DNA of 64,000 nt from Desulfoarculaceae bacterium (GTDB taxonomy: Bacteria > Desulfobacterota > Desulfobulbia > Desulfobulbales > Desulfocapsaceae): assembly GCA_019429465.1 (NCBI GenBank), contig JAHYIV010000001.1:1-64000 (forward strand), written 5' to 3'. Shown in pieces: positions 1-8,415 of this stretch; the stretch's first letter is position 1; the number at the start of each line of letters is the position of its first letter. The position numbers were made by a program, and so were the translations under genes. The notes beneath the pieces are model-generated. The model made no database searches and was not told where the DNA came from. It was given only the letters and a program-made list of their open reading frames with translations.

Positions 1-566
1 TGCAGATGCTGCATATTAACGACAACAAACTCACTACCCTGCCGGCCGAGTTCGGCCAGCTTCAGCAGTTGCAGGTGCTGCATATTAACGACAACAAACT
101 CACTACCCTGCCGCCCGAATTCGGCCAGCTTCAGCAGTTGCAGGAGCTGCATATTAACGACAACAAACTCACTACCCTGCCGCCCGAATTCGGCCAGCTT
201 CAGCAGTTGCAGATGCTGAGTATTGACAGCAACAAACTCACAACCCTGCCGCCCGAGATCGGCCAGCTTCAGCAGTTGCAGGAGCTGTTTATTAACGACA
301 ACAAACTCACTACCCTGCCGCCCGAGATCGGCCAGCTTCAGCAGTTGCAGGAACTGGATATTTCCTACACCAAACTCAACGCCCTGCCGCCCGAGATCGG
401 CCAGCTTCAGCAGTTACGGACGCTGCATATTGATCACGATTGCCTTGATCTCCTGCCACCCGCCTTGTTACTCAAGGATGACTTGATAATACGGGATTCC
501 CATTATGAGGAAATCTCCATGGCCGACCGCCGCCGCGCAGTCAATGAAAAGCTACTCCCCTTTTAA
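1..566 (+). CDS. Leucine-rich repeat protein, 3' part (5' end outside window)
   Basis: The frame is open from the first base, so the gene begins upstream of the window. Six near-perfect 23-residue leucine-rich repeats follow one another, each with the core LxINDNKLTTLPPEIGQLQQ. A degenerate seventh repeat and a short charged tail (about residues 160-186 of the visible part) end the protein at TAA 564-566. The 69-bp units are almost identical at DNA level, which points to recent expansion or gene conversion. LRR solenoids bind protein partners; no catalytic domain is visible, but one could lie in the missing N-terminal part (Roco-type and effector-type proteins are known in this repeat class). 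It converges on the minus-strand cluster that starts at 1309. Confidence 0.85.
   Translation, partial: QMLHINDNKLTTLPAEFGQLQQLQVLHINDNKLTTLPPEFGQLQQLQELHINDNKLTTLPPEFGQLQQLQMLSIDSNKLTTLPPEIGQLQQLQELFINDNKLTTLPPEIGQLQQLQELDISYTKLNALPPEIGQLQQLRTLHIDHDCLDLLPPALLLKDDLIIRDSHYEEISMADRRRAVNEKLLPF
6..450 (+). repeat. Tandem 69-bp LRR-coding repeats
   Basis: Six head-to-tail units of 69 bp each encode one 23-residue LRR. Units 1-3 differ at only a handful of bases; units 4-6 diverge mainly in the codons for the variable surface positions (INDN, IDSN, ISYT). The array can expand or contract by slippage or unequal recombination. Confidence 0.85.
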
Positions 567-850
567 CTGCGACGTCCTCATCCCCTTGACCACCATATTC
601 ATATCCTTGGAGAAAAAAATAGCAAAAAAAATAGGTTCAGGTCTTGCAGTCAAGCAGAGTTAAAGCGATTTGAAGGTAATAAATCTTCGCTTTCTTCGGA
701 ATTCCTAAAAAAAACACCAGACCAGCCATCATCGAACGGTTCGATTACTATTTCTGAACCTTTTTTTGGAGGTGTTTGTGAACCGCGTTATTGTTCTTCC
801 CACCCGCAACAACCTATATGAACCAAGATTTTCTCAGTACGGAAAGATAT

Positions 851-872
851 CCATTGGCAATCTTAACCACTT
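851..872. repeat. 22-bp direct repeat, copy 1
   Basis: This 22-bp sequence is identical to 3428-3449 in the same orientation. The following ~30 bases are similar but degenerate, and a more diverged relative may lie at 8284-8345. The two exact copies bracket the 401-aa and 241-aa membrane protein genes. Confidence 0.75.
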
Positions 873-1194
873 AAAGAAAACTGCAATTTAAAATGTTTCC
901 TGAGTCATTCTAACGCGGGCTAATGCCCGCAACCCAGATTTTTTTAAATATTCATGAGTGCATTGATCTGCTGCAAAGTCTTTGCTGCTAAGGGGTTGCA
1001 AGGTAGCATAGAATTTTTCTTGTTTTTCATGACAGACTTTCAGGAGTAAGGTACTAATACGATCCGACTTCCTGCAATCCATGCCGCTCCAATCAACAAA
1101 ATGGCATCCCTGCATCCCCAACCAACCAACCGCCGAAAGCAATCCCCTATATATCAAAGACCATGCCCGAACAAGACCGGGCTTCTTGAACAAT

Positions 1195-1262
1195 GGATTG
1201 AAACGACCCCGTCAAGGGTGTTCTTCGCCGCAAGCTCTGGGTGGATGGGGTCGTTTCAATCC
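1195..1262. repeat. 16-bp perfect inverted repeat with 36-bp loop
   Basis: The arms GGATTGAAACGACCCC (1195-1210) and its exact reverse complement (1247-1262) face each other across 36 bases. It resembles neither a Rho-independent terminator (no T-run) nor a CRISPR array (only two copies, inverted). It may be the end pair of a small mobile or palindromic element. Confidence 0.7.
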
Positions 1263-1308
1263 TTAGTGGTTAGGCGATTAATGCAGTATGTCTCCGTTTT
1301 CTTCTGCT

Positions 1309-2514
1309 TTACCCGGCTGCGGCATGTTTGCCTCGAACGAATGACAGACTAAACCGCCTGAGCCATCGCCAAGGGATCCAAACGACGATGCCTAGACTGC
1401 ACAGCAGATAAAGGATCCACATCGGCAACATGGCCAGAAAACGGGCCACCAAATCAAACAAATCACCTTTGTAGGCGATCTTCGATGCACGAGCGGAATA
1501 TTTAATGAATCTTGTCGGTCCGACCTTGTCCAGCGCGCGCAGACCTTTAGCGCCATAGGTCGAAGCTAGCTTGATGCTATCGGTTCCAAACTGACCTGCA
1601 CGACCGGCTGTCTTCAGGAACGCTTGACCGCCGATTCGGTATAACGTGGCGGTCGAATCGCCAAAGGTTTCAGCCGCCGCCGCCATGCGTCTTAATGATG
1701 CGGCATCGCTGGTTTTAGTCAAAAGATTTAAGCCACCGCGCGTACGAGCAAGGCTGTAAACATCACTGAACAGATCTGTAACAGAATCCAACTTCTTCGT
1801 CGTCTTTACGGTCTTGGCACTCTTAACAAGGGTCTTACCAAGCCAAGGGGGCAGCTTACCGAGCTTCCGAGCGGATTTCAAAATAGTGACCCCACCCTTG
1901 ATAGCCGTGCTACCCACTGCTGCCGGAGCGGCAGCTCCAGCTGTCGCCACAGTCGCCGCCGCGCTGGCGACTTGAGCAGCCGTAGCGACAACACCGATGG
2001 CAGCGAGAGCGGCAACTACCTCGTCGACATCTTCACTCTGAACCCAGTTGGCACCCTGTGCGGTAAGATCTCGAATGTCGCCAATGACAAAAAAATCGGT
2101 AATCACGCCGGCTTTTTTTCCGATACCCTCATCGCTGGTGCCTGCAAGCAACCCTTCGCCAAGCTTGCTTGCCTGGTAAGAAAAACTGTTACGCACCTTC
2201 TCGATTTCAGCATGCAGAGCCTTAGCCTTCGGATCATCACGAACATAATCGTAGTTCAGAAAAAAATCGAGGTAATCAGCAGCCTCAGCATATCGTTCTT
2301 CGGCGACTAAAGCCTCGACTTCTGGAACTGGATTTATGTGACTGAGCGCCAAAACAGACAACTGTGCTTGCTGCCAAATTACACCAGCAGAGACACAGGC
2401 CAGAATCAACAAAAATATTTTAATGGGAAGCCGAAAAAACACAGTCGATACCTCCAAATCATTGAACCTAGCGACAAGCCCCCGGATAAAGCAACTTCTT
2501 TTCTGTAAATTCAC
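1309..2514 (-). CDS. Unknown membrane-anchored protein (401 aa), last gene of GTPase cluster
   Basis: I do not recognise the family. One transmembrane helix lies near residues 30-50 and another near 360-380, followed by a basic C-terminal tail, so most of the protein probably faces one compartment. The middle is unusual: residues ~165-205 are rich in Ala, Val and Gly (runs such as AAIGVVATAAQVASAAA), followed by a Lys-rich stretch (~205-245) and an Ala/Gly/Ser/Thr-rich segment. The composition recalls amphipathic or membrane-inserting proteins, but that is only an impression. GTG start at 2514 is preceded by AAGGA four to five bases away. It lies downstream of the 241-aa membrane protein gene on the same strand with a 39-bp gap, so co-transcription is likely. 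Confidence 0.7.
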   Translation of the reverse strand: MNLQKRSCFIRGLVARFNDLEVSTVFFRLPIKIFLLILACVSAGVIWQQAQLSVLALSHINPVPEVEALVAEERYAEAADYLDFFLNYDYVRDDPKAKALHAEIEKVRNSFSYQASKLGEGLLAGTSDEGIGKKAGVITDFFVIGDIRDLTAQGANWVQSEDVDEVVAALAAIGVVATAAQVASAAATVATAGAAAPAAVGSTAIKGGVTILKSARKLGKLPPWLGKTLVKSAKTVKTTKKLDSVTDLFSDVYSLARTRGGLNLLTKTSDAASLRRMAAAAETFGDSTATLYRIGGQAFLKTAGRAGQFGTDSIKLASTYGAKGLRALDKVGPTRFIKYSARASKIAYKGDLFDLVARFLAMLPMWILYLLCSLGIVVWIPWRWLRRFSLSFVRGKHAAAG

Positions 2515-2553
2515 ATTTCCTTAGGTTCTTCGTATGCTAGTAGCAGGTCGCAT

Positions 2554-3279
2554 TCAGGAAGAACCGCAGTTTGGCGTCGGGCTAGCGGACTTGTTGGGCT
2601 GAAGTATACTGTCTGCGGAACTGTCGAGCTGTAACTCTTGGGTCCACATCGTCTGCCAAACAATGCGTTCGACTGCAATAAACAGAATCACAGAAGCAAT
2701 CCAATAAACAAAGGCCCCGCCACTAAGAAGTTGTCTTGACAAAAGACTCTGCACAAAACCAACAACAAATGGAGCTGACATATTAAAGGCCGTGTAAATC
2801 CTAAGTGCGGCAAACTCAGACGCAGCGAACTGCGATGATGACATCCTAATAAATCGCTTATGAGCAACCGCGACATCAACGTCCATCTTACGCAAATGGT
2901 CCCCGGTTTTCAAATAGAAGATCAAAGGGTAAATCCACCCGATGATAAGAATAACGTATATCCAACCAATCTCGGCAATTAGACCTATGAAATTTGAGTG
3001 TCCCCATGTGAATATCCAGAACTTTTTTACCCCCCAGTCTAGGAATAAAGAGACGAACATCAGGAGGTAGGCGGTTAACAGCCAAATGCGATTCCGTACA
3101 TCTTCCCCCGGATAGCAGAGTCTGACTATGACCTTGATGAGTGCTTTAAGCGCAAAATAGGCAATCAAAAGGACGCAAAAAATGACAGCGAGAATGGTGG
3201 CGATCTCAGTATCGAAAGATGTGGCGTTCATATCAGTATCGAAAGATGTGGTGTTGAGTGTGCAGCTGGCCTTGGTCAC
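2554..3279 (-). CDS. Unknown polytopic membrane protein (241 aa)
   Basis: I do not recognise the family. About five hydrophobic segments are visible (roughly residues 25-50, 65-85, 95-125, 165-185 and 190-210), with a soluble N-terminal leader and a polar Ser/Pro/Asn-rich C-terminal tail of ~30 residues. The N-terminus carries a small internal duplication (TTSFDT...ATSFDT) caused by a 19-bp sequence present at 3206-3224 and 3233-3251. The start used is GTG 3279; an ATG at 3231 is an alternative and would remove the duplicated leader. Same strand and close spacing with the 401-aa gene downstream; 223 bp separate it from the upstream gene at 3503. Confidence 0.7.
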   Translation of the reverse strand: MTKASCTLNTTSFDTDMNATSFDTEIATILAVIFCVLLIAYFALKALIKVIVRLCYPGEDVRNRIWLLTAYLLMFVSLFLDWGVKKFWIFTWGHSNFIGLIAEIGWIYVILIIGWIYPLIFYLKTGDHLRKMDVDVAVAHKRFIRMSSSQFAASEFAALRIYTAFNMSAPFVVGFVQSLLSRQLLSGGAFVYWIASVILFIAVERIVWQTMWTQELQLDSSADSILQPNKSASPTPNCGSS

Positions 3280-3427
3280 GAAACTGCCAAAAACCGAGTA
3301 CAGCGTTTACACATGAAGAAAAGGGTCTGCCCGTAGGCTTCCCCCTCATCGTCAAAAAAACGAGCTGGTTAATTCAATCACAGGTGATTTTTTTACCAGA
3401 AATATTTGGGGAAGAATGAAGAGGATG

Positions 3428-3449
3428 CCATTGGCAATCTTAACCACTT
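3428..3449. repeat. 22-bp direct repeat, copy 2
   Basis: Exact match to 851-872, same orientation. It sits in the 223-bp gap between the 241-aa membrane protein gene and the GTPase partner gene, so the pair of copies could mark where the two-gene membrane module was joined to the GTPase genes. Confidence 0.75.
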
Positions 3450-3502
3450 CAAGAGAGCTAAAAGTTAACCTTCTTTCTAATACTAGCTGGGTTGAATTTC
3501 TA

Positions 3503-4141
3503 TTATTTATTACCTAACACATTATCATGTCTTCCGATTATCTTGCGAACGAACTTGAATTCAGTCACATCCTTGTTCAGAATACGCCAGACATTCTCAT
3601 AGGAAAGTGATTCATTAATCCAAGGCTTTTTCGCATATTCCCCATGTTCGGCCAGTTGTATGTCTTGTCTTTTGACTTCAAATGAGTTGGTCGTCAATGG
3701 AAGCAGTACATTATCCATTGTTGCCTGAAAAACCTGAATTTCATTAGAGTCTTTACTATATATATCCCGGTAGAAATCACGAACCTGATTCATAACTGTA
3801 TATTCCCAAGCTCGACCTACAACCTCCTCAATAGGAATGCTGCCAACATCTAATAGTATTTCATGTGGAATTTCGCGACCAGCACCGTCTTTCCATGTCG
3901 CGTCAGGGTCGAAAAAACGGCTAGCAACATACTTAATTTCAGCGCCATCGGACAAAGATACCAAACCATACCATCTTTGAGGCACTCGATCATCTCGTCC
4001 GAATATTTTTTGATAGATTGCTTCCCACTGACCAGGATGGAACGCAGGTAGATGAACAAAGCGAAAACCCCATTCCTTGCCTCGCGTTGACCAAAGCATA
4101 TTTCGTAGGCTTAACGTTTGCATGATAACTTCACTTGTCAT
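3503..4141 (-). CDS. Unknown soluble protein (212 aa) overlapping the GTPase gene
   Basis: I do not recognise the family. The protein has no signal peptide or membrane segment and is rich in Trp, Phe, Tyr and charged residues, as expected of a compact cytoplasmic domain. ATG 4141 overlaps the GTPase stop codon by 11 bp. A second ATG at 4123, eight bases after that stop and preceded by AAGTGAAG, is equally possible; a longer frame to 4174 exists but is less likely. The overlap implies translational coupling, so this is probably an obligate partner, adaptor or effector of the GTPase. Confidence 0.7.
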   Translation of the reverse strand: MTSEVIMQTLSLRNMLWSTRGKEWGFRFVHLPAFHPGQWEAIYQKIFGRDDRVPQRWYGLVSLSDGAEIKYVASRFFDPDATWKDGAGREIPHEILLDVGSIPIEEVVGRAWEYTVMNQVRDFYRDIYSKDSNEIQVFQATMDNVLLPLTTNSFEVKRQDIQLAEHGEYAKKPWINESLSYENVWRILNKDVTEFKFVRKIIGRHDNVLGNK

Positions 4142-5285
4142 TAGATAAGTATATCTTTTCGGTACCTGGAGCATTCAAGCGTATTAAGAACTTGGATAAA
4201 ACAGCACCTACTGTATCTCCTTTTTTTATCGCCTCTTCATGCCGTAAATGCAGTTTTGAAACACCATCCTTCGCCAGTTCGTCCAGTAGGTGAAAAGAAT
4301 GGCCTACAAATGGAAGCCATTTTAACCACCCAGTCGTGAGTCCTCGAAATGCATCAAAAATGAGTTCTGTACACTTTTTTTCATATCTTTCAAAACTTGC
4401 CCACTTCTTGGCATGTTGAAGTGGTGCGATGAAAGCTAAGGGAGAGATCAATTCAATTCCGATCGTTATCTTCGGATCTTCAACTCCCCCAGTTTTTGGA
4501 TCAAACTTTGCGGACGACAATAAGATATAGTCATTGCCTAACGAGATAAACTCAGGCTTTATTACCATGGAGCAAATTTCATCACGTAATGCCTCAATCT
4601 CATCACATGCTTTCCTGAGGACTTCGGATCTAAGCCATTCAACATCTTTGCCAGGAAAGAGATCAGCTTTTGAGAGGCCAATTATCCATACTCTTGGAAA
4701 CTCTTTAAGAAGAGCATTGCCTTCGGTTAAGTTCGCTCGCTGACGGGACAACTCATCGCGGAAACTTTTAAAGAGCCGTGGTAGGTAGTGCTCTTGGTTA
4801 TCGAGTAAGCGCTGACCATCAATAAGAAACAATGCAATATTTGAGCATAATAACGCCTTAAAAGCGTCATTCTTTCTCTGCCCCTCTTCTCCTTCTCGCG
4901 TTTCAGACCACCACTCGCCAGGATAATCATGCCAGACTAAACTGGCCGCGTCCTTTGGGAGATCGTTGATCCGAATTTTGAAAGTGAAAGCGGTCTCCCT
5001 GTAGCGAGTTTGAGGTGGAAGCTCACCATCATCAATGCGGTGATAAGCCTGAAGAAGTTTTTGACCTTGTGTGGTATCAGCAGCAAGCAGTTTATAGCCA
5101 GACTTTTTTGAAAACACTGTTGCTTGTTGATGCCCATAGAAAACACTTAATAACGTAGTTTTCCCGCTCCCGGATTCTCCGAAAACAGCGACATGTTGCT
5201 CTAATTTTGATCTACTAGTGAAAGCGCATTCCAAGGTACATTTGATATCGGATACATATTGCTCGATTTTCAATCTATCAATCAC
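4131..5285 (-). CDS. P-loop GTPase, TRAFAC-like (384 aa)
   Basis: All GTPase motifs can be read: G1/Walker A GESGSGKT (residues 36-43), G3 as DYPG (120-123), G4 as SKAD (205-208, a variant of NKxD/TKxD) and G5-like SSAK (257-260). The ~120-residue C-terminal part after the G domain is alpha-helix-prone and ends near a hydrophobic patch (~315-335), which might touch a membrane. This architecture resembles the stand-alone 'double-GTPase' and related GTPase families described from comparative genomics of bacterial conflict systems; I cannot assign it to one without a profile search. GTG start 5285 has AGGAG eight bases upstream. It is flanked by a lipoprotein gene upstream and an overlapping partner downstream. 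Confidence 0.8.
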   Translation of the reverse strand: MIDRLKIEQYVSDIKCTLECAFTSRSKLEQHVAVFGESGSGKTTLLSVFYGHQQATVFSKKSGYKLLAADTTQGQKLLQAYHRIDDGELPPQTRYRETAFTFKIRINDLPKDAASLVWHDYPGEWWSETREGEEGQRKNDAFKALLCSNIALFLIDGQRLLDNQEHYLPRLFKSFRDELSRQRANLTEGNALLKEFPRVWIIGLSKADLFPGKDVEWLRSEVLRKACDEIEALRDEICSMVIKPEFISLGNDYILLSSAKFDPKTGGVEDPKITIGIELISPLAFIAPLQHAKKWASFERYEKKCTELIFDAFRGLTTGWLKWLPFVGHSFHLLDELAKDGVSKLHLRHEEAIKKGDTVGAVLSKFLIRLNAPGTEKIYLSNDK

Positions 5286-5378
5286 TTACAGATCTCCTGT
5301 TGTCATTTTGTTTAAAATGATTTTCATTTTCGTTTTTCTGTATGTTCTCCCAGTTTTTCGAGCGGTCGGATCAAGCCA

Positions 5379-5972
5379 CTAGTTGGAAATTTCAGGTAAT
5401 TGTTCAATTACCTTTCCTATAAGATTTTGGACAGCAGGGGCAAACGCTAAGGCCGCCTGAACACATTCCCCACCCGGAGCGGCAAAAACCGATCCTTTAT
5501 AATCATAGTTTTCTGTGACGGTTACAGATTTTCCATTTGAAGAGTTTAACGTAAGCGTTAAATCCCATTTACTTGCAAAAGCAGTTGAATAATCAATATG
5601 ATCTAATCTGCCGGTAATTGTTACTGGTGCAGTCTTTAAATAAATACCTGACATCTTTAGTTCATCTGTGAAAGCCTTCTGAATATAACTAGCAAACGTT
5701 TCTCCATCCAAAGTCGTAACAGGGCCATGAGAGTGGCAAGAAATTTCCGAAATATTATCTTTATCTGTAAAATTTCCGACGTTTAGCTGTATTCCACTCA
5801 AGGAACGAAGCGCAACGGCATTGTCAGTCGATATTGAGTAGCGACCTGTTGCGAAATTACCACAACCAGTAAGGAAAAAAGCAATTGCCAAAGTAAATAG
5901 TATTCTTATAGTTGCTAGCCATTTCAAATGTAAATTTTTAAAAACATCCTCCTTGTCCTTTGTTTTGACCAA
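5379..5972 (-). CDS. Lipoprotein of unknown function (197 aa or shorter)
   Basis: A hydrophobic signal segment ends in the lipobox LTGC (about residues 34-37 of the longest frame), so this is a predicted lipoprotein with a ~160-residue periplasmic part. That part alternates short beta-like segments and contains two further cysteines, HSHG and APGGECVQ, that could pair. The start is uncertain: the only in-frame initiators are TTG at 5972 and TTG further in, while AAGGAGG at ~5948-5954 suggests a start inside the listed frame. First gene of the minus-strand cluster, 93 bp from the GTPase. The fold may be of the YajG/LptE-like small lipoprotein type, but this is a guess. Confidence 0.7.
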   Translation of the reverse strand: MVKTKDKEDVFKNLHLKWLATIRILFTLAIAFFLTGCGNFATGRYSISTDNAVALRSLSGIQLNVGNFTDKDNISEISCHSHGPVTTLDGETFASYIQKAFTDELKMSGIYLKTAPVTITGRLDHIDYSTAFASKWDLTLTLNSSNGKSVTVTENYDYKGSVFAAPGGECVQAALAFAPAVQNLIGKVIEQLPEISN

Positions 5973-6587
5973 TGATTATCAGACATCTCTACCCGCTATC
6001 GGATATCAAAGGCAGTTTTCACTACTCAAGATAGGTAATAAGTAATCGCTTTATCGGGCGAACATGCGGGAAAACAAAAACTTAGGTGATAAGAATTCGC
6101 TTTCCAGCGGGAAGGTCCAGCCGACAAAAACAGGCATTTTCCCCTCCCAACCAGTACGGGACATACCCTGGATTGTTTCCTGAGGATGACCCTTAATTCC
6201 CACCACCGACAACACTCTCGGCAGCAAGAACCCAAAAGTCACAGCCCACTCCAATTCCAACCAAAATCATAAAAAATACCCTATAATACTCCCACCCAAA
6301 CAGCAACATCGAAACAGAAATATCAGAAAGGAGTCAGTGGCAAGGTTAAGCATTTGAGAAGAAATGCAAATTTAGCTTCTTCCTGATCAGTTTAAATTTG
6401 TCCTTTACCAAAAAATATGCCCAAAATGGAGCATCTTGAAACTCTGGATTACTTCAGAATCTCTTTTTTTTGATGGTCTGAAAACAGTGGTCCACGGGAG
6501 CACACAGCTTTTGCTCGTAACTACACAAAAGATGAGGGTAGGCCTCTCGGAACCGGATTGCAGGGTCTATAAGGGGTTTGGCATTTC
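5973..6587. other. 615-bp intergenic region, no gene seen
   Basis: Short frames occur on both strands (for example 6436-6684 plus, 6026-6260 minus) but none has a credible start site or protein-like composition. No terminator with a T-run is obvious. It must hold the promoter of the lipoprotein-GTPase cluster and the 3' end signals of the secreted protein gene. Confidence 0.5.
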
Positions 6588-8102
6588 CTACTTAACACCT
6601 GTGATCGGCCTCATCTGGGTATCACACACCCCGCCTACTTTGACTGTTTTCGATACTTTTCCTTCCTGGCAAGTTTTCCCCTGATCAGCAACGCGACATC
6701 TCAGTTCCAGCGGTTTTCCGGCATTAATCCAGGAGGGTGTTTTTCGATATCGTCCGATCTCGTTGAACCTACAGCCACTCAGAATCCCATAGGGAGCACA
6801 TCGGGACGGTGCTTTCAGGGTGACCCGTCTCCCATCCACGACGAACCCAGGATAGTTGTCAACAACTGTGACGACATCCCTGGCCGGGTTTTCCCGCACA
6901 AGGAAGTTACGAAAGAAATACCCGCCTTCCGTTTTTTGATCCACCCGAATCCGGGAATCGGCTATTAGCGCGAAATTGTTTCCCCTGCGAGCCACCGCCC
7001 CTGACATGTACTCGACCCGGTCGTGATTGGGAAAGCATTTCCCCATCGCAGGGGCATGATAATAATGTTTAAGATTTTTCAGGTCCGACAGCGAATTATT
7101 CGGGAAAATCGCCGCGAGGTCTTGATCGTTGCCAAACAAGATGCGTTGCACATCATCCAGGTTCTGCGCGTACATGCTTTGCAGCTTGCTGTAATTTCGG
7201 TCACCGGCCAAATCGTCGCGCAGAAAGCAGGAGGTCAATCCGGAAATTTGCGTCAGGTATTCATCCCAGATGTTGTACTGCGAGATGCTCGATGAAACGC
7301 CCTGAAAATCTCCAGGGGTCTCGCATCCCTGACGCCTGACACACGACTCGAGGCCACGGTTACGAATCGAGAGGGCAATAATATTGCGTTCACAGGCGCC
7401 ATAAGCGTTACAACCACGCTCCAGATGTCCTTCGAAAATCGCGGTGCGCATGGTGTAATCCAGGTGCTTGGCGCGCTGCAGGAAACTGTTTGACCAGCGA
7501 TTTTGCTGGTCACGGATGAAACGATCCCAGGCCCCCTGCAAAGCATCGCGACGCCCGGTCAGACGCCGATTGGTGTTGTCGCAATAGGTCGAATTGTGAA
7601 AGGTTCGAATGATCTGATCCAACTCGCCGTGTGGCGGCGTGGCGGCAGCACTGACATTGGTTCGGGGAGGGGGATCGAAAAAAGGCGCTTTGGTCATCGC
7701 ATACAGGCTTCGGACATCAAGAACATATTGGACACCTCCTTCGCAATGGTGATTGGCGACGGTCATTGCTTGCCGCTGCTTCACGGCGTTTCTATAATGT
7801 TCCGCTGAAGCCGGCGTCGCCGTGGGGGAATCCATAATCATCTGAAAGCCCACATAAGGAACGCCCTGGCTATCGGTTAACGGGAGTCCGTCGTCCACAA
7901 CTATACAGGGCACGACCGCAGAACCTTGAGCGAGCGTACCCACCGGTGCTGATAGCCCAGTCTCGCGAAAGTTTTTGCTGCTGTAATAGGGGATTTCGAG
8001 CGCGCTGTTAAAACGGTAAAGGGTCATGACCGGTGTGGCCGGTATAGCCGCCCAGGCAGTCGACGAAATAAAGAGTGTAAGCAGCAGTAATAATCTTTTC
8101 AT
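6588..8102 (-). CDS. Secreted cysteine-rich protein of unknown function (504 aa)
   Basis: ATG 8102 is preceded by AGGG at a suitable distance and begins a classical signal peptide (basic start, Leu-rich core, cleavage near AWA-AIP), so the protein is exported. The mature part contains 14 cysteines, an even number spread over the whole length, suggesting several disulfides, and many charged and aromatic residues. There is no heme motif, protease motif or repeat that I recognise. It stands alone: 615 bp separate it from the lipoprotein cluster downstream. It could be a periplasmic or surface protein; function not assigned. Confidence 0.75.
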   Translation of the reverse strand: MKRLLLLLTLFISSTAWAAIPATPVMTLYRFNSALEIPYYSSKNFRETGLSAPVGTLAQGSAVVPCIVVDDGLPLTDSQGVPYVGFQMIMDSPTATPASAEHYRNAVKQRQAMTVANHHCEGGVQYVLDVRSLYAMTKAPFFDPPPRTNVSAAATPPHGELDQIIRTFHNSTYCDNTNRRLTGRRDALQGAWDRFIRDQQNRWSNSFLQRAKHLDYTMRTAIFEGHLERGCNAYGACERNIIALSIRNRGLESCVRRQGCETPGDFQGVSSSISQYNIWDEYLTQISGLTSCFLRDDLAGDRNYSKLQSMYAQNLDDVQRILFGNDQDLAAIFPNNSLSDLKNLKHYYHAPAMGKCFPNHDRVEYMSGAVARRGNNFALIADSRIRVDQKTEGGYFFRNFLVRENPARDVVTVVDNYPGFVVDGRRVTLKAPSRCAPYGILSGCRFNEIGRYRKTPSWINAGKPLELRCRVADQGKTCQEGKVSKTVKVGGVCDTQMRPITGVK

Positions 8103-8415
8103 ACCATGCATCCCTATGAAGATTGGGCAGAAACTTGGGCGCATTACATGCACATCATCGACACTTTAGAGACGGCACAAAATTTTTCCATCACCGGTTC
8201 AACTTCTGGCAGTGCAGTTGATAATGAAGAAGTCGGCGAATTACATTAACCCCAAGACCAATACTATTTTTCTGTACAAACAGCGATTGCCAATATTTTA
8301 TTAAGTAAAACTGCGAATTAAGATTGTTCCTGAAATATTTTACTCTGTCAGAGTCAAGATCTTTCCAACTCATTTTTACTCATTAATACAAAAAAAAATC
8401 AATAAACATATCAGA
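8103..8415. other. Intergenic region with degenerate repeat
   Basis: This is AT-rich, non-coding sequence between a secreted-protein gene and a U32 gene. Bases 8284-8345 resemble, with many changes, the sequence beginning at the 22-bp repeat near 855-905 (shared AAAACTGC, AATT and TGTTCCTGA-like blocks). No promoter or terminator can be called with confidence. Confidence 0.4.

Larger units (their letters stand above)
567..1308. other. Intergenic region between LRR gene and minus-strand cluster
   Basis: There is no convincing gene here. A 101-codon minus-strand frame (888-1193) starts with TTG and has no ribosome binding site. The stretch holds a short GC hairpin at 915-930 (arms GCGGGC/GCCCGC), one copy of a 22-bp repeat at 851-872, and a 16-bp inverted repeat at 1195-1262, listed separately. 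Confidence 0.6.

Noticed and set aside
888-1193. 101-codon minus-strand reading frame
   Set aside because: TTG start, no ribosome binding site, overlaps hairpin and repeat sequence, and the protein has no plausible composition or domain.
1195-1262. CRISPR repeat pair
   Set aside because: The motif GTTTCAATCC is suggestive, but there are only two copies, inverted, with one 36-bp interval and no cas genes.
6436-6684. 82-codon plus-strand frame
   Set aside because: No ribosome site, overlaps the 3' end of the secreted-protein gene, atypical composition.
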